Shown one piece after another: positions 17,807 through 26,468 of a stretch of 64,000 bases of DNA. Both the position numbers and the translations under genes were made by a program. How positions within the stretch are numbered: position 1 is the stretch's first letter; every line of letters begins with the position of its first letter. A model generated the notes under the pieces. That model worked only from the letters and a program-made list of their open reading frames with translations. It was not told the DNA's origin and did not search any database. The stretch covers positions 89,928 to 153,927 of the forward strand of contig NZ_JAKVIR010000016.1 of assembly GCF_022601975.1 (NCBI RefSeq), in the 5' to 3' direction. Origin of the DNA: Pontibacter sp. E15-1. Its GTDB lineage: Bacteria; Bacteroidota; Bacteroidia; Cytophagales; Hymenobacteraceae.

Positions 17807-18225
17807 ACAAACATAAGCAAAAATCTTGTTTCCAAAAAATATCCTTTGAAATAGTGCATGCCTAGCTCAGTGTTGCACAAAAAGGCGCTCTCTTTTATTA
17901 GACAATAGCACGTTGCCGGTAGTCATCGCCATGTATAACAGCATCTTAAGCTGATACACCAGGAACCTATACCCACGCAGCAGCGCCTATGAAATGATGG
18001 CTGATTCGCGCAGGAGCAGATACAAGGATAACGTATAGGATTTTAGGTAACCGTTGCGCGGAATAGGGGTTGAGGTGCCCGTGAAGTTGTTTTTTCTAAT
18101 TTTAAATAATGGGGAAAGGAAGCCAGGCGTCAGCGGTTGGTTTTACATGATGTGATCAAACTGAGTATCTCTTCTCGGTATGGGCACGCCTATTTCCCAA
18201 AGCAAGTAATACCATAGCTACTCAA
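17807..18225. other. Intergenic stretch, no gene recognised
   Basis: About 420 bases upstream of the NagB fusion. Stops occur in all frames and no domain, RNA gene or strong repeat was recognised. It must contain the promoter for the - strand nagB-ROK-GH20 operon, but no -33/-7 pair was convincing by eye. Confidence 0.4.
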
Positions 18226-18350
18226 TTGCTCTTTACAGGCAAGGCTAGAGTAGGATCTTTACTACATAATAGTATATGTATACATGTCGTACTTAATGCG
18301 ATTCAATGGGTTGTATCTGAGTTTCCTGCCCATTACTTCAATTACTCTAC

Positions 18351-18674
18351 ATGGCAAAGTTCCTCTTTGTTTTTCTGCTTATCGGCAGCATCACCAAGGC
18401 GCCATACACCCGACTTCGGTACCTGAACGATAGGGGCAGCAACATCTATCTGAACGGGCAGCTTATACCCCCCAGCCTGGAGGCGCACCGGACAGAAGCG
18501 AAATTCATACCCTTCCTCTTCGACGAAGGGTATGAATTTCGCCCACCTGTAGCCGCGCCAGTGAAAAAAGGCTGGCACACGGTGCTGGTTACACTGCCTG
18601 TGGGCAGCCTGAAACGCCAAGATTGGCAGAACCCGGTGAAGTGGATGTCTACCTTGTTGCCGCTGTGTAAATAA
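18351..18674 (+). pseudogene. C-terminal domain remnant of a GH20-type hydrolase
   Basis: A 107-codon stretch whose second half reads as the terminal galactose-binding-like domain of Bacteroidota GH20 enzymes: GSNIYLNGQLIPPS, EGYEFRPPVAAPVKKGW, HTVLVTLPVGSLK and DWQNPVKWMSTLLPL. No catalytic barrel precedes it, and upstream sequence is stop-ridden, so only the gene tail survives. Inside it a 17-bp perfect inverted repeat (18498-18514 and 18526-18542) has replaced expected sequence. The first 25 codons resemble a signal peptide by chance or rearrangement. An independent small secreted protein is an unlikely alternative. Confidence 0.65.
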
Positions 18675-18745
18675 GGGATGGGCGGCGGCAGGGCACGATA
18701 CCTGAAAGCGGAACAACAAGCTACGGTCTACGCCATAGCCTCAAT

Positions 18746-19801
18746 TTATGAATCAGCTTCGATGTAGTAGTGCAGGTTCTCTTTTGTGATGATATCCAAT
18801 GGAAGATACTTGATCGGGTTGTTCTTTTTCTTGAATATGAGATGGTCTGCCAAGGCCTGAACACCCCAATAGCCCTGGCCCTTCGGGTTCTGGTTGATAA
18901 GGAAACTGATCATATCGCTGTTGAGGTAATGCAGGTTTCTCTCAATCAAATCATAGCCGACCAATTTTATATGCTGGAGTTTCCGTTGCTGTATATATTC
19001 TGCAATGATATACGCCTTGGAATTCGTTACAAATACCCCGTTTATATTGCCTGCGCTTTTGAAATAATGATTTAACTGCTGGGGTATCGTTTGCTGGGAA
19101 TTACTCTGAAGGTCAATCTGCAGAATTTCATACCTGTTTGCCAGGCCATCCTGAGCAAAGTAATCCTTGAACCCTTGTTCCTTGTGTATCAGATGAGACG
19201 AGTTGAGAATGTCTTCTTCGATATGGATCACCGCCAGGGTAGCCGTCTCGCTGCAGCCGTAATGCAGGAGTTTTCCGGCCAACAAACCACTTTGGTAAGA
19301 ATCCTGGCCTATGTACATGAGCGGCTCATAATCCGGGATGTGCGTGTTGAAGAGCACAAACGGGATGTTCTCACGCCTCCATTTGTTAAAGTACGCTAAT
19401 GACTGCCGGTAAAACAAAGGGGCTATTAATATGCCATCGAAAGCCTTGCTGACAACTTTATTCGCTGCCGTAGAGAAGGAGTCGGCGTCTACGGGATCAA
19501 AAAAGAACTTCGTAATCCTAATGCCATACTGTTTCAACTCATCCTCAGCCTTCTCAATACCCTCCTTAGGGGCCTGCCAGTAACTATCTTCGGAAGGGTC
19601 AGCTATAAGTGCAGCTACATGGTATGTTTTGTTGCTCACCAAAGCTCTTGCAAGCAAATTAGGCTTGTAATTAAGTTCCTCTGCAATTTCTAACACGCGC
19701 TGGCGCACATCTTCAGCCACTCTTCCACGGTTGTGAAGAATGCGGTCTACAGTCCCCGTCGAAACGTTCGCTTTCTCAGCTATATCTTTTATTCTAATCA
19801 T
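18746..19801 (-). CDS. LacI/GalR family transcriptional regulator
   Basis: DNA-binding regulator of 351 residues. The ATG at 19801 gives MIRIKDIAEKANVSTGTVDR, placing the LacI helix-turn-helix at residues 2-25; the frame is open upstream but the extra 32 residues are Cys/His-rich and not helix-turn-helix. The recognition helix reads TGTVDRILHNRGRV, the TVDR variant of the usual TVSR. A periplasmic-binding-protein-like effector domain fills residues about 60-345. It faces away from the nagB operon and sits beside the second LacI gene in the same direction with about 410 bases between them. It could control the amino-sugar genes or the fucose operon; the sequence does not decide. Confidence 0.88.
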   Translation of the reverse strand: MIRIKDIAEKANVSTGTVDRILHNRGRVAEDVRQRVLEIAEELNYKPNLLARALVSNKTYHVAALIADPSEDSYWQAPKEGIEKAEDELKQYGIRITKFFFDPVDADSFSTAANKVVSKAFDGILIAPLFYRQSLAYFNKWRRENIPFVLFNTHIPDYEPLMYIGQDSYQSGLLAGKLLHYGCSETATLAVIHIEEDILNSSHLIHKEQGFKDYFAQDGLANRYEILQIDLQSNSQQTIPQQLNHYFKSAGNINGVFVTNSKAYIIAEYIQQRKLQHIKLVGYDLIERNLHYLNSDMISFLINQNPKGQGYWGVQALADHLIFKKKNNPIKYLPLDIITKENLHYYIEADS

Positions 19802-20213
19802 ATTGCCAATCTTAGGTAAGGTCTTTTTCAGACCCAAAAGGCCTTGTATATGTCTTATATGAGAACAAATACAGCTATGGCGACCTTTTATCTCCAAAGC
19901 CAGTTACAAAATTACATTAAAATTCAGTTGCGTGTCAGTACACTAAATATAATTTTGCTGTTCTACATCAAAGCGACCTGGCCATTTAACCGGCACGCGC
20001 GTATGCCCATTTGCCTTTCTAAAAGCCAAGAGGCGTTCATACATGGCTGTCTAGGGGGGCGCGTTCTTTTTAGTCGGGGTCCAGTCGAAATGAATATCGT
20101 TCAAAAATTTAACCTGCCGTGAAGTCAGCTGCTTCCTGGTCAACTTCAATCAGGTAGACGAGGTTGGGAGCTATGTGGGCACGAAAAAGAAAGGTAAAAT
20201 TTCACGTCTGGAA
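19802..20213. other. Intergenic stretch between two LacI genes
   Basis: About 410 bases holding the promoter of the first LacI gene. I see no recognisable domain, tRNA or clear palindrome. Confidence 0.35.
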
Positions 20214-21254
20214 TCATTGACCCGATTCAGTGACAATTATTAGATCCTTAGTTGTCTCTCTGAGTATAAGCTCTGGGTTGATAACAATTTTTTCGGACAA
20301 CATCGGTTCGTTATGACGTAGTATCGAAACGATTTTCTGAGCGGCAAGCTCACCCATTTTGGTGGCCACTTGCTGAACCGTGGAGAGTTGTGGAGTCATA
20401 TACGTTGCCACGGGCTCATCCGAAAAGCCAATTACAGAAATGTCCTCAGGCACGCGCTTGCCCATCTTGTTAAGTACATTTACCGCATAGTTGGCCACAT
20501 AGTCATTAAAGACAAACAAACCGTCCAGTTGCGGATACTTCACCATTGTCTTTTGTAAAAACCGGTCAATAGAGGAGAGGTCGAATTCGCAGTAATGAAC
20601 GAGAGACTCCTTTACCGGGATATCATGCGATGCCAATGCATCCAAGTATCCGTAAAGGCGGTTGTTGCTATTGTTGAGGTTGATACTGCCGGTTATGTGC
20701 GCAATGTATTTGCAACCAGTATTCAACAAGTGCTTCGTCGCATTGAACGAGGCCTGATAATCATTCGCAACTACCTTAGGGACAGGAAGGAAGTTGGCCA
20801 CTCGGTCAAAAAACACAATCGGAACTTCATGTTTCAGCAGCTGCTCAAAATGATCGAAATTCTTTGTTTCCCTGGATATAGCCACCAGCACACCGTCAAC
20901 GCGATGTTTAAGGCATGTCTGGATCGCGCGTATTTCTTCCTCCACAAATTCGTCGGTGCTAAAGAGGAGCAAAGAGTAGTCGGTTTCTTTTAGAACTTTT
21001 TGAATACCCTCGATAGCTTTAGAGAAAAAATGGAGCGAGAGCTGTGGCACTATCACGGCAATGATCTGGCTTTCCCCCTTGCTCAAATGGTGAGCCGTGG
21101 AGTTAGCCTGATACCCTAGTTCATCCGCCAGCTTTTTCACCAACGCCCGGGTCTTCTCACTGATGCGCGGGTGATTGCTCAATGCCCTCGAAACCGTGGA
21201 ATGAGACAAATCCAGTTGCCGGGCAATTTCGGTGATGGTGACATATTTTCCCAT
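20214..21254 (-). CDS. LacI/GalR family regulator, probable fucose-operon repressor
   Basis: Regulator of 346 residues. The start at 21254 (MGKYVTITEIARQLDLSHST) puts the helix-turn-helix, with recognition helix HSTVSRALSNHPRIS, at the N-terminus. An upstream in-frame ATG at 21275 falls inside the perfect palindrome 21257-21294 and is rejected as start. The effector-binding domain covers residues about 60-335 (IIAVIVPQLS, VDGVLVAISRE, VPIVFFDRV, GLFVFNDYVA, DISVIGFSDEP). It is divergent from the L-fucose catabolic operon with 113 bases between starts, the classical layout for a local sugar-responsive repressor that also controls itself. The inducer is likely L-fucose or an intermediate; this is inference from position. 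Confidence 0.9.
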   Translation of the reverse strand: MGKYVTITEIARQLDLSHSTVSRALSNHPRISEKTRALVKKLADELGYQANSTAHHLSKGESQIIAVIVPQLSLHFFSKAIEGIQKVLKETDYSLLLFSTDEFVEEEIRAIQTCLKHRVDGVLVAISRETKNFDHFEQLLKHEVPIVFFDRVANFLPVPKVVANDYQASFNATKHLLNTGCKYIAHITGSINLNNSNNRLYGYLDALASHDIPVKESLVHYCEFDLSSIDRFLQKTMVKYPQLDGLFVFNDYVANYAVNVLNKMGKRVPEDISVIGFSDEPVATYMTPQLSTVQQVATKMGELAAQKIVSILRHNEPMLSEKIVINPELILRETTKDLIIVTESGQ

Positions 21255-21256
21255 GG

Positions 21257-21294
21257 AATTAATTGCAATGCACACCTGTGCATTGCAATTAATT
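21257..21294. promoter_or_regulatory. Perfect 38-bp palindrome, candidate LacI-type operator
   Basis: The arm AATTAATTGCAATGCACA (21257-21274) is mirrored exactly by 21277-21294 around a CC centre. It lies in the divergent region two bases upstream of the lacI start codon and 73 bases before the dehydratase start. Dimeric LacI regulators bind palindromes, so binding here could repress both directions. 18-bp perfect arms are longer than one operator needs, so two overlapping sites or an RNA hairpin in the lacI leader are also possible. Confidence 0.65.
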
Positions 21295-21367
21295 TAATTT
21301 TTAGTCTAAATCAAAGCCAAATACTACTAATATGCAAGTCAAGAGTGATTACTAACTAATATCCGAA

Positions 21368-22978
21368 ATGCAGATAAACAGGTTACTTAAGATAGATGAG
21401 TCGGATAATGTGCTGGTGGCATTGGTTGACCTTGAGCCAGGCGAGATAACACATGAAGACCTCAGATTGACGCTTCAGCAGCCGGTAGCGCAAAAGCATA
21501 AATTCTTAACAACGGATCTGTTAAAAGGAGACAAAGTTGTTATGTATGGCGTGCCCGTCGGGATGGCCAATTGGGATCTAAAGGCCGGTACTGTGATTAC
21601 GATTGAGAACGTCACCCACTTTGCAGATGAAGTGGTCATCCGCGACCAAACAAGGTATGATTGGCAAGTGCCAGACATCGCGAAGTGGCACGGCCGGACC
21701 TTTAACGGCTACCATAGACCAGACGGTAGTGTCGGGACAGCCAACTATTGGCTTTTTGTGCCCCTGGTTTTTTGTGAGAACAGAAACCTGAAAGTGATTG
21801 AAGAAGCCTTGTCTAAGGGGCTGGGGTACCACAAGCCCAATCGGTATGAGGAATACGTAAGAACAAAGGTTTCTTCTCAAACTGCTTTCCAGGCGGCAAG
21901 CTCCCAGCAGCAGGTGTTTGAGAATATCGACGGAATCAAATTTCTCTATCATCATGGGGGCTGTGGAGGCACAAGGCAGGATTCTGAAACACTTCTGAGG
22001 CTGTTGGCAGGCTATGTTAGCCATCCAAATGTGGCTGGTGCCACTGTGCTGAGCCTCGGCTGCCAGCATGCGCAAATAGACTGGTTTCAACAAATTCAGA
22101 AAGAGTTATACCCTCAGATTCAAAAGCCCGTCATTTTTCTGGAGCAGCAAAAACTCCTTTCCGAAGAAAAGTTAATCACCGAAGCAATCGATCAGACTGT
22201 CGAGCAGCTAAGTGTTGTCAACAGGATTGAAAGGCAGCCTGCCGGATTGGACAAGTTGGTAGTTGGTTTGGAGTGCGGCGGCTCTGACGGTTTTTCTGGA
22301 ATTTCTGCCAACCCTGCCGTAGGTCACGCATCCGATTTGATCGTGGCCTTGGGCGGGGCAACTATACTGAGCGAGTTTCCCGAACTCAACGGCGTAGAGC
22401 AGAACATTGTCGACAGGTGTGTTTCAAGAGAGGTCGCGGAGAAGTTTCTGAGAATACAGCGGGCATACGAAGCGCGGGCGAAAGCTGTGGGTTCCGGGTT
22501 TGATATGAATCCTTCTCCCGGAAACATCAAAGACGGTCTGATTACAGATGCCATCAAATCGGCCGGGGCAGCCAAAAAGGGCGGCAAAGCACCTGTGCGC
22601 GCTATACTAGACTATACCGAGCCGGTTACCGAGCCGGGCCTTAACCTGCTTTGTACCCCCGGCAATGACGTGGAATCAACCACAGGGCTTGCCGGCTCCG
22701 GGGCCAATGTGATCTTGTTCACGACAGGCTTGGGCACGCCTACAGGTAACCCCATCACGCCCGTGATCAAAATATCCAGCAACACCGCGCTTTACAACAG
22801 GATGAATGATCTGATTGATCTGGATGCCGGCGGTATCACGCGGGGTGAGGCTTCTATTGAGCAGATCGGGGAGGAATTCTTAGAAAAGATCATTGCAGTA
22901 GCCAGCGGACAAAAGACCAAGGCGATGGAGCTGGAACAGAACGACTTTATACCATGGAAAAGGGGAGTATCACTATGA
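21368..22978 (+). CDS. UxaA-family dehydratase, probable L-fuconate dehydratase
   Basis: Cytoplasmic altronate/galactarate-type dehydratase of 536 residues. An N-terminal SAF-like domain (about 1-95) is joined to the UxaA catalytic domain with GSVGTANYW, HHGGCGGTRQDSETL, LSLGCQHAQ, LECGGSDGFSGISANPAVG and GLGTPTGNPITPVIK; conserved Cys/His residues fit metal-dependent dehydration of sugar acids. Alone it would be called altronate dehydratase. In an operon that otherwise encodes oxidative L-fucose breakdown, the missing step is L-fuconate to 2-keto-3-deoxy-L-fuconate, so that is the proposed reaction. The Campylobacter jejuni fucose locus also carries UxaA-like genes, a precedent from memory. 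First gene after the palindromic operator. Confidence 0.88.
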   Translation: MQINRLLKIDESDNVLVALVDLEPGEITHEDLRLTLQQPVAQKHKFLTTDLLKGDKVVMYGVPVGMANWDLKAGTVITIENVTHFADEVVIRDQTRYDWQVPDIAKWHGRTFNGYHRPDGSVGTANYWLFVPLVFCENRNLKVIEEALSKGLGYHKPNRYEEYVRTKVSSQTAFQAASSQQQVFENIDGIKFLYHHGGCGGTRQDSETLLRLLAGYVSHPNVAGATVLSLGCQHAQIDWFQQIQKELYPQIQKPVIFLEQQKLLSEEKLITEAIDQTVEQLSVVNRIERQPAGLDKLVVGLECGGSDGFSGISANPAVGHASDLIVALGGATILSEFPELNGVEQNIVDRCVSREVAEKFLRIQRAYEARAKAVGSGFDMNPSPGNIKDGLITDAIKSAGAAKKGGKAPVRAILDYTEPVTEPGLNLLCTPGNDVESTTGLAGSGANVILFTTGLGTPTGNPITPVIKISSNTALYNRMNDLIDLDAGGITRGEASIEQIGEEFLEKIIAVASGQKTKAMELEQNDFIPWKRGVSL

Positions 22979-23742
22979 ACAAGATATTTGATTTGAGCGG
23001 AAAGCGGGCCATCGTGACGGGTGGTGGCAGCGGAATAGGCAGAGCCATCGCTATAGCACTGGCGAACAACGGAGCCAAGGTGTCCATCCTGGATTTGGAT
23101 GAGAGCAAGGCGCAGGAGGTTGCCCTCGAAATCACGAACGCAGGCGGCGAAGCCATCGCTGTGAAGTGCGATGTATCGGATGAGCAAAGTGTGAAACAAG
23201 CCTTGGACGGCAGACCGATTGACATATTGATCAACAATGCCGGGATCGCGCATATCGGCAACGTGAGCAATACCTCACCGGAAGACATGGACAGGATCTA
23301 CAACATCAACGTGAAAGGCGCCTATCTGTGCCTGAGAGAGGGAGTGAATTTGATGAAGGCAAAAGGAGGTACGATCGTCAATGTATCGTCCATTGCCGCC
23401 CACGTGGGCATCTCAGACAGATTTGCCTACTCCATGAGCAAAGGCGCCATCCATGCCATGACCTTGTCTGTGGCCAGGGATTTTCTGGCAAACAATATTC
23501 GCTGCAACAGCATCTCTCCCGCAAGAGTCCATACCCCCTTTGTGGATGGTTTCCTGGCAAAGAACTATCCCGGCAACGAGAAAGAAATGTTTCAGGCACT
23601 CTCCAACACCCAGCCTATCGGGCGTATGGGAAAGCCTGCAGAAATAGGAGCGCTGGTGCTTTACCTGTGTTCAGATGAGGCATCCTTTATCACGGGCACG
23701 GACTTCCCGATAGATGGGGGATTTATCACATTAAATAACTAA
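22975..23742 (+). CDS. SDR oxidoreductase, probable 2-keto-3-deoxy-L-fuconate dehydrogenase
   Basis: Short-chain dehydrogenase of 255 residues. The ATG at 22975 overlaps the dehydratase stop as ATGA and begins MNKIFDLSGKRAIVTGG; an upstream ATG at 22954 is less attractive. NAD-binding TGGGSGIGRA, NNAG, catalytic Ser in VNVSS and YSMSK (YxxxK) are intact. The C-terminal DFPIDGGF is standard for classical SDRs. Placement between dehydratase and FAH-type hydrolase suggests oxidation of 2-keto-3-deoxy-L-fuconate to the 2,4-diketo compound; the second SDR of the operon is better placed as L-fucose dehydrogenase. Which SDR performs which step is inference. Confidence 0.88.
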   Translation: MNKIFDLSGKRAIVTGGGSGIGRAIAIALANNGAKVSILDLDESKAQEVALEITNAGGEAIAVKCDVSDEQSVKQALDGRPIDILINNAGIAHIGNVSNTSPEDMDRIYNINVKGAYLCLREGVNLMKAKGGTIVNVSSIAAHVGISDRFAYSMSKGAIHAMTLSVARDFLANNIRCNSISPARVHTPFVDGFLAKNYPGNEKEMFQALSNTQPIGRMGKPAEIGALVLYLCSDEASFITGTDFPIDGGFITLNN

Positions 23743-23767
23743 TTCAATAAAATAAACTATTAAACCG

Positions 23768-24616
23768 ATGAAATTAATTCGATTTGGAGAAGCCGGTTTC
23801 GAAAAGCCAGGTATAGAAGTAGACGGTATACGGTATGATGTGAGCGGCCTGGTAAATGACTTTGACGAGGATTTTTTTGCTGGCAATGGGTTGGCAGAAC
23901 TTGAGGCTGCTTTCAACATGGAGACTGCTCCGGTAGTACCCACGACTACCCGACTTGGGGCACCGATTAAGCGACCAGGCAAGATTGTTTGCATTGGCCT
24001 GAATTACCGCAAGCATGCCGCCGAAAGTGGTATGGCCGAACCTGCAGAACCGGTGGTATTCTTCAAGGCGACTTCCTCCATGATAGGACCTGAAGACACA
24101 ATCATCATTCCGAAAAACAGTGCTAAAACAGATTGGGAAGTAGAGTTGGCGGTGGTGATCGGCAAGCGCGCGAACTACATTCGCGAAGAAGAAGCGCTGG
24201 ATTACGTGGCAGGCTATATGTTGCACAACGACGTAAGCGAGCGCGAGTTCCAGATAGAGCGTGGAGGGCAGTGGGTAAAAGGCAAAAGCTGCGATACATT
24301 TGCTCCCTTAGGACCCTATTTGGTCACCAAAGACGAAGTGGCTAACCCTAACAACATGCGGCTGTGGTTGACCTTGAACGGGACGAAAATGCAGGACGGC
24401 AACACCAGCGACTTCATCTTCAATGTACAGCATGTGGTGGCTTATCTGTCGCAATTCATGAGCTTAATGCCCGGCGACATCATTTCTACCGGTACCCCAG
24501 AGGGAGTTGGCTTCGGACAAAAGCCTCCATTCTACCTCAAAGATGGCGATGTGATCGAATTGGGTATAGACGGTCTCGGCAGTGCCCGGCAAGAGGTGAA
24601 AGCGTACGCTGGATGA
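23768..24616 (+). CDS. FAH-family hydrolase, probable 2,4-diketo-3-deoxy-L-fuconate hydrolase
   Basis: Fumarylacetoacetate-hydrolase family enzyme of 282 residues. Typical features: IVCIGLNYRKHAAE, VVFFKATSSMIGPED, the metal-binding WEVELAVVIGK, GYMLHNDVSERE, KSCDTFAPLGPYLV and DIISTGTPEGVGFG. The family cleaves C-C bonds of diketo acids with a divalent metal. In the non-phosphorylative fucose route it would split 2,4-diketo-3-deoxy-L-fuconate into pyruvate and L-lactate; the L-lactate dehydrogenase at the end of this operon supports this. It overlaps the lactonase start (ATGA, 24613-24616). Confidence 0.9.
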   Translation: MKLIRFGEAGFEKPGIEVDGIRYDVSGLVNDFDEDFFAGNGLAELEAAFNMETAPVVPTTTRLGAPIKRPGKIVCIGLNYRKHAAESGMAEPAEPVVFFKATSSMIGPEDTIIIPKNSAKTDWEVELAVVIGKRANYIREEEALDYVAGYMLHNDVSEREFQIERGGQWVKGKSCDTFAPLGPYLVTKDEVANPNNMRLWLTLNGTKMQDGNTSDFIFNVQHVVAYLSQFMSLMPGDIISTGTPEGVGFGQKPPFYLKDGDVIELGIDGLGSARQEVKAYAG

Positions 24617-25440
24617 AACTGGATGCCCACCAGCATTTTTGGAAGTTTGATCCGGTAAGAGACGCCTGGATCGGGGAGGACATGCAGCTCATTCGACGGG
24701 ATTTCATGCCCGAAGATCTGAAACCGGAACTCGACAAACATCAACTTGATGGATGCATTGCCGTGCAGGCCGACCAATCGGAGGAAGAGAACGAGTTTTT
24801 GCTCTCTTTGTCCGCGCAACATCCCTGGATCAAAGGAGTGGTGGGCTGGCTCGACCTCTTGAGCGATACGCTGCCGGAGCGCATAGATTACTATAATGGA
24901 TTTTCAGCCTTCAAAGGCGTACGGCATATACTGCAAGCTGAGCCAGATGGGTATATGACCCAACGTAAGTTTGTGGAAGGTATAAGTAGTGTTGGCAAAA
25001 GCGATTTAACATATGATATACTCGCCAAAGAAGGGCAGCTAACGGAAGTCCTGAAACTTATCAAGCAGCTGCCTGAGATGCGACTGGTGCTGGATCACAT
25101 CGGCAAGCCTGATATCAAAAATGAGTCGTTTGCGCATTGGGCCACCTGTATGAAGTCGATCAGTGAGCTTGACCATGTGTATGTTAAACTATCGGGTATG
25201 GCTACAGAAGCAGACTGGGCTACCTGGCAAAGAGAAGACCTGCAGCGGTACGTTGATTGTTGCCTGGAAAATTTCGGCCCCTCCAGACTTATGTATGGCT
25301 CAGATTGGCCGGTTTGTCTGGTTGCCGGGTCTTATGACAGGATTCACCAGTCCCTGATGCATTGTTTACAAGAGTTGTCATCGGATGAACAGAACCAGAT
25401 CATGGGAAAGACAGCTAAGAATTTCTACCAAATAACCTGA
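24613..25440 (+). CDS. Amidohydrolase-family L-fuconolactonase
   Basis: Amidohydrolase of 275 residues (COG3618 type). The true start is the ATG at 24613, overlapping the FAH stop; the reading frame is open for about 250 bases upstream, but that part lies out of frame within the FAH gene. The metal-binding HxH is in KLDAHQHFWKF (His6, His8), followed by GCIAVQADQSEEENEFLL, LVLDHIGKPDIK, VYVKLSGMATEADW and MYGSDWPVCL with the conserved Asp. Such enzymes hydrolyse sugar lactones; here L-fucono-lactone to L-fuconate. Ten bases separate it from the L-fucose dehydrogenase gene. Confidence 0.9.
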   Translation: MKLDAHQHFWKFDPVRDAWIGEDMQLIRRDFMPEDLKPELDKHQLDGCIAVQADQSEEENEFLLSLSAQHPWIKGVVGWLDLLSDTLPERIDYYNGFSAFKGVRHILQAEPDGYMTQRKFVEGISSVGKSDLTYDILAKEGQLTEVLKLIKQLPEMRLVLDHIGKPDIKNESFAHWATCMKSISELDHVYVKLSGMATEADWATWQREDLQRYVDCCLENFGPSRLMYGSDWPVCLVAGSYDRIHQSLMHCLQELSSDEQNQIMGKTAKNFYQIT

Positions 25441-25450
25441 AGATGGAATT

Positions 25451-26233
25451 ATGGAATTAAAGATAGAGGAAAAGGTATTTATAGTCACCGGTGGTGCCAA
25501 GGGCATTGGCGAGGCCATAACACTGGAGTTAGTCAAGGAGAATGCTATTCCCGTGATTGTCGGACGGTCGGCGGACGCTGCGAATCGGTTGGCTGAGCAG
25601 ATAAAAGCAGATGGAGGTCAGGCGTTGGTCATCGTGGCTGAGCTTGGCGAGGATGGTGTCTGCAAGGATGTTATTGATCAGACCATCGCAGCCTTTGGAA
25701 GGATAGACGGGGTTGTAAACAACGCTGGTGCGAACGACGGTGTCGGCCTTGTGGATGGGAGCTCCTCCGCCTTTAAGAACTCCCTGATGAAGAACCTCAC
25801 CCATTACTACGACCTGGTACACTACGCCGTGCCACACCTGAAAGAGACCAAAGGCTCGATCATCAACGTCAGTTCTAAGATTGCTCTGACTGGTCAGGGC
25901 GGGACCTCAGGGTATGCAGCGTGTAAAGGTGCCCAGCTTGCGCTTACCAGGGAATGGGCTGTTGAGCTGGCTCCTTTCGGTATACGTGTAAACGCGATTG
26001 TCCCGGCTGAGGTAATGACGCCTTTGTATGAAAAGTGGCTAAACACCTTCGAAGATCCAGCATCGAAGATCAAGGAAATAACGTCGAAAATTCCTTTTGA
26101 ACAGCGAATGACGACACCTGAGGAAATTGCCGGTATGACGGTGTTCTTATTATCAGGGCGTAGTTCGCACACGACGGGCCAATGGCTTTTTGCCGATGGC
26201 GGCTACGTACACCTTGACCGGGCAATAACCTGA
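25451..26233 (+). CDS. SDR oxidoreductase, probable L-fucose dehydrogenase
   Basis: Classical SDR of 260 residues: TGGAKGIGEA nucleotide loop, NNAGAND, VNVSS-type serine in INVSSKIALTGQGG, and YAACK for YxxxK. Unlike the other SDR it shows PVIVGRS after the second strand, a possible NADP(H)-leaning feature, which is only a suggestion. In the operon it best fits the first step, oxidation of L-fucose to L-fuconolactone, which the preceding amidohydrolase opens. Similar SDR-amidohydrolase-FucP-mutarotase groupings occur in known fucose loci. A 235-base gap follows before the permease gene. Confidence 0.87.
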   Translation: MELKIEEKVFIVTGGAKGIGEAITLELVKENAIPVIVGRSADAANRLAEQIKADGGQALVIVAELGEDGVCKDVIDQTIAAFGRIDGVVNNAGANDGVGLVDGSSSAFKNSLMKNLTHYYDLVHYAVPHLKETKGSIINVSSKIALTGQGGTSGYAACKGAQLALTREWAVELAPFGIRVNAIVPAEVMTPLYEKWLNTFEDPASKIKEITSKIPFEQRMTTPEEIAGMTVFLLSGRSSHTTGQWLFADGGYVHLDRAIT

Positions 26234-26468
26234 AACAAGAAGGTATAGAGTAGATTCAGCAGTGCCTTCAGAAACTTTATCACCTCACCGGACACTTCTT
26301 GAATGCTCTTCTCTTTTACAGGTCTAGCCAAGGGAACCTCGCAGGCGAGCACTGGTGCTATACCCACTGGCTGGTTCTGGAAAGCTTTTACTTTTGGATT
26401 CAAGGGAGTTACAATTTGATCAGATAGGTTTTCAGCTGTCTGATATTTCCTGATAGACAGTTAAGATC

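Noticed and set aside
21255..21275. Upstream start of the second LacI gene at 21275
   Set aside because: The start would fall inside the perfect palindrome and add residues before the helix-turn-helix; the ATG at 21254 fits the family.
26203..26403. 66-codon - strand frame in the gap before fucP
   Set aside because: No recognisable domain or start signal; overlaps the end of the SDR gene. Possibly chance.
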